From: Lachancea dasiensis
Lineage: Eukaryota; Ascomycota; Saccharomycetes; Saccharomycetales; Saccharomycetaceae
Direction: 5' to 3'
Assembly: GCA_900074725.1 (NCBI GenBank)
Contig: LT598457.1
Coordinates: 124,001 to 188,000 of the forward strand
Length of the DNA: 64,000 nt
Shown: positions 59,914 through 64,000 of the stretch, one piece after another
Layout of the letters: every line of letters starts with the position of its first letter
Position numbering within the stretch: the first letter of the stretch is position 1
Made by a program: the position numbers and the translations under genes
The notes under the pieces: generated by a model
Told to the model about the DNA's origin: nothing
The model's database searches: none
Seen by the model: only the letters and a program-made list of their open reading frames with translations

Positions 59914-62900
59914 CTATTCGATACTATTTCCAGATGCATCCAATTTCCTGTTGGACAACGTTTGAACCACGACTGGAAGATGATCGATCGGCGTTCCCGA
60001 ATGTTCTTTTTTAGTTTTGATCTTTTTGCGACCCTTGATGACTCCCAGTGTGCGTGCCCTCTTTGCGCGACTTGGTACAACCGCGGAAACGCTGTCCTGT
60101 TGATGCTTCGTGATGTCTTTCATATAGATTTCTTCGAGTTCTAAAAACCGCAATCTATCCAGTTCCTCATGAAAGTCGTCGTTGCTTTCTTCCTCACACA
60201 TTTTAAGCTCAGACTCCAGACTTGATATGTTATTGTGACACGAGTAACACAGATCATTGTACCAGTAAATAGAAAACTTCGTTTGACATTCCCTGCATGG
60301 TTTTCTGCACTCCACCCGCGTGTCACTATTTGAAGTTTCTACCACCCCGCGGGCGTCCACCGAACTCGACAGCTCAGCGCGTGCATTTTCAAGGGCTCGC
60401 ACGTTATTTGCCTCCATCTGGACGGTACTCTTTTGGTATTCAGGCGAAGATTTGGAATATTTGGAGTAAATCTCCAAAACTGACATACCCTCCTTCGACC
60501 TCAGTGACAGAGGTATGTAAGGATTCGGCTGCGTACCATGATGTTTAGGACAAATTACGACCGGTTTGATAAAAGTCGGATCAATACAATTCTGAGCAAC
60601 AAAGTCAGCGGAAAAATCGAAATCGCTCATATTTTTGAACTTCCAGCTATATCCAGGTGCACGCTGAGCACACGTAACATGGAATTTCTCCGAGCATAGA
60701 TCACACTGGACCAAGCCACCTCCCTTATGGTCACATAAAACGCATGATGTTTTGGCATTGCCACATAACACTTTGTTCAAATCACCGGCACATTGGAGCT
60801 TGCCTAAGGAACTGTAGGGAATATCTTCGTTGAATAATGTACAACTTACATGGCACCAAGACCCGCTAGATGTAAGTTTCAGCGCCATGGGTTCTGCTTC
60901 GTCATCCCTTTGGCACAAGCAACATTGATAATTGGTAGATGTGATAACATTCCGCTCATTGGAGCAGACATCACATAACCAATGCATATTTTTTTCAGAG
61001 ACACATCTTTTCGTTCCTTGGACAACGTGTGGCAATTCCACACCATAGCAGAAATAATGAACCCTAAGTCCACAGCCTTTACATGAAAGCTCTTCCTGAT
61101 TTTCTTGAAGATGCTGCGCGCAGACAGCACAAAGTTGAGAAAATTCTACACTCTCCTGGAGCTCTACTTTTCCGTGAAGTAGGGAAGGAGATCTGGCCTT
61201 TCTCCCTAAATTACTTTGATTAGCATTGGAATATCTCTTATTAGCTTTTTGTAATTGTTCGTAAGTTATCTTTGGAAGCCTTCCCTCGGACCACTCATGA
61301 TAAAGTGGATTATGTGAGTGATAAGCTGCAAAGATCTTGGTCATGTTTAGAGTAGGAATGATAGGGACATTGAAGGTATTCGTAATCTGAAAACTTGTGT
61401 GATCAGACTCTGTCCCTAAAAAGGTTCTCGATGGCGCGACCACAATGGTTTCGGGAGGTTTGACATCCTCATCTGCATTGCGACGAGGCTCCACAGCTTG
61501 AGTAGTGATACTTTGGTCGAATTTGAATATGTGAAAGAACAGGTCCTCAGAGAGCCTGAAACTTTCGAAGTCTTCGTCAACTTTTATTTGCCCTATCTTA
61601 GTTTTGCCATTATCAACAAGAACGTCTAGCACAATGTCTCCAGAGGGTATGGCAAGCTCGGGTTTTATTTTTAACCCATTCTGCTTCTGCACCGGACCTC
61701 TCAACTCTTCTCTTTTAATTTCAACCATTTTATTATCTTCAGTGGATGACGTAACTCTAGCTTCAGCGCTTTTTGGTTTGCTGTTTACTGGTAACTTACT
61801 TTGAGAGGCAAACTGTAATGTTTTCGTTTTCTTTGATTTGGCCTTTTTGTCTTTCTTTTGAGCTTCTTGACTAAGGGCGTTAATGAGGATTTCGAGTTCA
61901 TCCAACAATCTTTCGTCAGAGTCGGCATCTTTATCTGTCAAACGTCTTACAGTTTTGTTCAATTGACCGTGAACAGCAATGCAGTTTCTCTTCATTTTGG
62001 CTAAACGCTCAAGATCTCCCATTACTTGGAATCGTTGTTTTATAATGAGCTCGGAGTCTTGTACCAGCTCCCACTCGATGCATTTCTCGAAAAGAATACT
62101 ACAAGGTACTCTTACAACTGTATTATTACAGTCACTTAAGAGAGAGTCTAATGCAGCGCGTACACTGGAGGAATATTTCCCATTCACTCTCTTTACCACA
62201 TCCATGGGGGTCATCCACCTAACAGCGTACCTTCTCCACAACCTTGCGCACCTTATGCAGAGCGCTTCCAGATGTGAATTTAGTTCGTTCTTTCCGTTCT
62301 TTTTGTATCGAGGTGGAAGCTTATCTGATGTTGATGTTTTCTCATTGACACCTGTAATCATTCTTGTTTTGATATGGTCATCATTGCAACCTCCTGTGAT
62401 TCGGTACCATAAAGGAGAATAATCAATTTCACAAAACATGCATTTGAAATAAGTTTTTAGTGTTGAAATTTTCTCAGAGTCGAACGACGAATCATCAATA
62501 TGTTTCCACTCCTTAATATTAGCGTCATTATCCCTAAAGATCTTAGATGGCTTCCTGACTCTTGATTTTTTGTTGACATCCTCGGTTTTTTTTTTGGAAC
62601 CCATAATACTCTTATTCTTATTCTTTTTCCTGCCTTCGAAGTTACCCCATATCTCTCGCCCATTTGGCGTTTTCTTCCAATAGTAATAATACCTTACAAT
62701 CATCGCCATCGGCTGCGTGCCGACCAGTTTGCACACAGGATGTAACTCACTACCGTATTTCGAGACGCCTTCTTCAAACTTTTTAATCTCGACCTTTGAC
62801 AACGTCGGTTCTCGGAGTGCATTTCTCGATAAGGTTTTTTCACACAGTTTGAGTGCATTTTCAATGCTGTAGTCATTGGTCATGAGAATGAACAGGATCA

Positions 62901-64000
62901 TATCCCAAAAATTACACGTCTGAGGTAGTATATCAAGTTTTGGTGGAAAAAGCTCTTGGCATTTTTGCACGTAGCCGTCAAGGTGATTTTCAGGGAGTTT
63001 AGAATAGTCAGATTTCCATAGAAGTTCCATATTCTCATCCTCACCTCTCTCGCCGATGCCGGTGTGGTACGGTTTTGGTTCCCAGACGTCACCAACGCAC
63101 CCATCCCATTGGAATTTGGATCCAGTTCTTAGGGTTTTCATGGGATAAGGAAGCATTAACTCAGGTGTGAGAATATCTCGCAAATTATTCACTACTTTCG
63201 AACCAAGGTAATGAAACCAAATATTTTCTGGTCGGCCCGCCAAGCACTTGGCTTGATCAAAGTCGTTGAGCTGATTTTCCAAAGGATCCCAGTGTTGGAT
63301 GCCATGCGAGCGTTCGACAGCAGTATTGTTACTATTGATACACTTAGAACAGATCCAAATAACACCCTTTGCTGGCTTTCGCTCCTGAGGAGGATCTAAA
63401 CAATACAGATGCACAGTAATTCGGCATTCATCGCACTTGACACATTGATTTTTTTCACACCAATTCCCACATTCAGCACATCTTTGATCCCACTCGTTTT
63501 CGTCGTGTACCTTTGTACCCAAAACATACTTTTGAAGCACTTGCTCAATTGGATAATTTTCTTCAGCGAAGACGTAAGGATACAATTTGGCCAAGGTGCC
63601 CAAAAATGTTGAATTAGATCCCAACTTCAAGAGTTGCTGCCGTGTACTCCAAATATCATAATACTGAAGTGTGTATCTGTCGAAAAGTTGATCGTAATAA
63701 AAGGTGTTCGGCTTTGCTAGTACGCCATTCTGATCATCTTGGGGCGCCTCTAACTTTGATCTATGCATTACAGTACATTTTCCACGAAATGAGTGGATGG
63801 GACATATATCCATATGCAACGAGGCGTAGAGTTGTCTGGGGTGTATATTCAATATTTTTTCTTGCACATCTCGGGGCCTGTAGTACCAGTTCATTTTCAC
63901 TTGGAAATATTTGACAGGGAATGAGCTAGTATATTTATGACCCTCACCGATAAGATGTCTAAATTCTGGCTTGGGGACGAATTGAACGATTCTCCCTATG
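59914..64000 (-). CDS. SNT2: Snt2 PHD/BAH chromatin protein and E3 ligase, 5' end cut by right edge
   Basis: Snt2 (with Ecm5 and Rpd3) binds histone H3 tails, regulates stress genes and promotes turnover of excess histones. The frame is open to the window end, giving about 1361 residues (S. cerevisiae 1403), so about 40 N-terminal residues are missing. In order it has a BAH domain (FPVKYFQVKMNWYYRPRDV), a PHD finger (CAECGNWCEKNQCVKCDEC), a SANT-like helix set (KKFEEGVSKYG ... RYYYYWKKT) and a GATA-like zinc module (CMFCEIDYSPLWYR ... CIRCARLW). An extended PHD pair follows (CAVCAQHLQ ... CVLCDHKGGGLVQCDLC), then a C-terminal Cys cluster (CRKPCRECQTKFSIYWYNDLC). The GTG at 63900 is internal to the BAH domain and is no start. 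Confidence 0.96.
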   Translation of the reverse strand, partial: IGRIVQFVPKPEFRHLIGEGHKYTSSFPVKYFQVKMNWYYRPRDVQEKILNIHPRQLYASLHMDICPIHSFRGKCTVMHRSKLEAPQDDQNGVLAKPNTFYYDQLFDRYTLQYYDIWSTRQQLLKLGSNSTFLGTLAKLYPYVFAEENYPIEQVLQKYVLGTKVHDENEWDQRCAECGNWCEKNQCVKCDECRITVHLYCLDPPQERKPAKGVIWICSKCINSNNTAVERSHGIQHWDPLENQLNDFDQAKCLAGRPENIWFHYLGSKVVNNLRDILTPELMLPYPMKTLRTGSKFQWDGCVGDVWEPKPYHTGIGERGEDENMELLWKSDYSKLPENHLDGYVQKCQELFPPKLDILPQTCNFWDMILFILMTNDYSIENALKLCEKTLSRNALREPTLSKVEIKKFEEGVSKYGSELHPVCKLVGTQPMAMIVRYYYYWKKTPNGREIWGNFEGRKKNKNKSIMGSKKKTEDVNKKSRVRKPSKIFRDNDANIKEWKHIDDSSFDSEKISTLKTYFKCMFCEIDYSPLWYRITGGCNDDHIKTRMITGVNEKTSTSDKLPPRYKKNGKNELNSHLEALCIRCARLWRRYAVRWMTPMDVVKRVNGKYSSSVRAALDSLLSDCNNTVVRVPCSILFEKCIEWELVQDSELIIKQRFQVMGDLERLAKMKRNCIAVHGQLNKTVRRLTDKDADSDERLLDELEILINALSQEAQKKDKKAKSKKTKTLQFASQSKLPVNSKPKSAEARVTSSTEDNKMVEIKREELRGPVQKQNGLKIKPELAIPSGDIVLDVLVDNGKTKIGQIKVDEDFESFRLSEDLFFHIFKFDQSITTQAVEPRRNADEDVKPPETIVVAPSRTFLGTESDHTSFQITNTFNVPIIPTLNMTKIFAAYHSHNPLYHEWSEGRLPKITYEQLQKANKRYSNANQSNLGRKARSPSLLHGKVELQESVEFSQLCAVCAQHLQENQEELSCKGCGLRVHYFCYGVELPHVVQGTKRCVSEKNMHWLCDVCSNERNVITSTNYQCCLCQRDDEAEPMALKLTSSGSWCHVSCTLFNEDIPYSSLGKLQCAGDLNKVLCGNAKTSCVLCDHKGGGLVQCDLCSEKFHVTCAQRAPGYSWKFKNMSDFDFSADFVAQNCIDPTFIKPVVICPKHHGTQPNPYIPLSLRSKEGMSVLEIYSKYSKSSPEYQKSTVQMEANNVRALENARAELSSSVDARGVVETSNSDTRVECRKPCRECQTKFSIYWYNDLCYSCHNNISSLESELKMCEEESNDDFHEELDRLRFLELEEIYMKDITKHQQDSVSAVVPSRAKRARTLGVIKGRKKIKTKKEHSGTPIDHLPVVVQTLSNRKLDASGNSIE

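Overview
The window is nuclear DNA of a budding yeast (Saccharomycetaceae). Almost every long reading frame matches a Saccharomyces cerevisiae gene. Introns use yeast signals (GTATGT donors, TACTAAC-type branch points). Gene order is that of a lineage without the whole-genome duplication: from 29 kb to 64 kb, genes that S. cerevisiae splits between a YPL213-YPL222 track (FMP40, FLC1, RPL1A, PCL8, SAR1, BMS1, CBP3, THI6, LEA1) and a YGL131-YGL139 track (FLC3, YGL138C, SEC27, MRM2, RPL1B, PCL10, ITC1, SNT2) sit interleaved as single copies. A Lachancea-like species is the best guess; the species cannot be fixed from this sequence alone.

Layout. 1-6 kb: SHE4 (cut by the left edge), PEX10, HEL2 and GEP4. 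PEX10 and GEP4 each need a small intron that the S. cerevisiae genes lack. 6.8-18 kb: the giant TRA1 gene, convergent with GEP4 as in S. cerevisiae. 18.6-20.1 kb: a GIT1-type permease. 20-24 kb: a gene-poor stretch with one plausible small membrane-protein gene, a 172-bp tandem duplication and a Gly-rich gene in the PAI3 position. 24.6-28.8 kb: DDR48 (broken in this sequence) and HOT1. 29-35 kb: FMP40 and a non-mitochondrial-type Lon protease that S. cerevisiae has lost, each with a possible cryptic small gene beside it. 35-64 kb: FLC, the YGL138C orthologue, SEC27, MRM2, RPL1, a PCL8/PCL10-type cyclin, SAR1, BMS1, ITC1, CBP3, THI6, LEA1 and SNT2 (cut by the right edge).

Functions are mostly housekeeping. 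They cover chromatin (TRA1, ITC1, SNT2), vesicle coats (SEC27, SAR1), ribosome making and surveillance (RPL1, BMS1, HEL2, MRM2), mitochondria (GEP4, FMP40, CBP3), peroxisomes (PEX10, the Lon protease), and stress (HOT1, DDR48, possibly the PAI3-position gene). HOT1 is an osmostress regulator and DDR48 a stress gene, and they remain neighbours as in S. cerevisiae. Four introns are well supported (PEX10, GEP4, SEC27, SAR1). I saw no tRNA, snRNA, rRNA, centromere, transposon or LTR. Nothing amounts to a clearly new multi-gene system. The items most worth checking are the disrupted DDR48, a small gene split by an apparent +1 shift at a UGA, the extra introns, the Lon gene and the tandem repeat.
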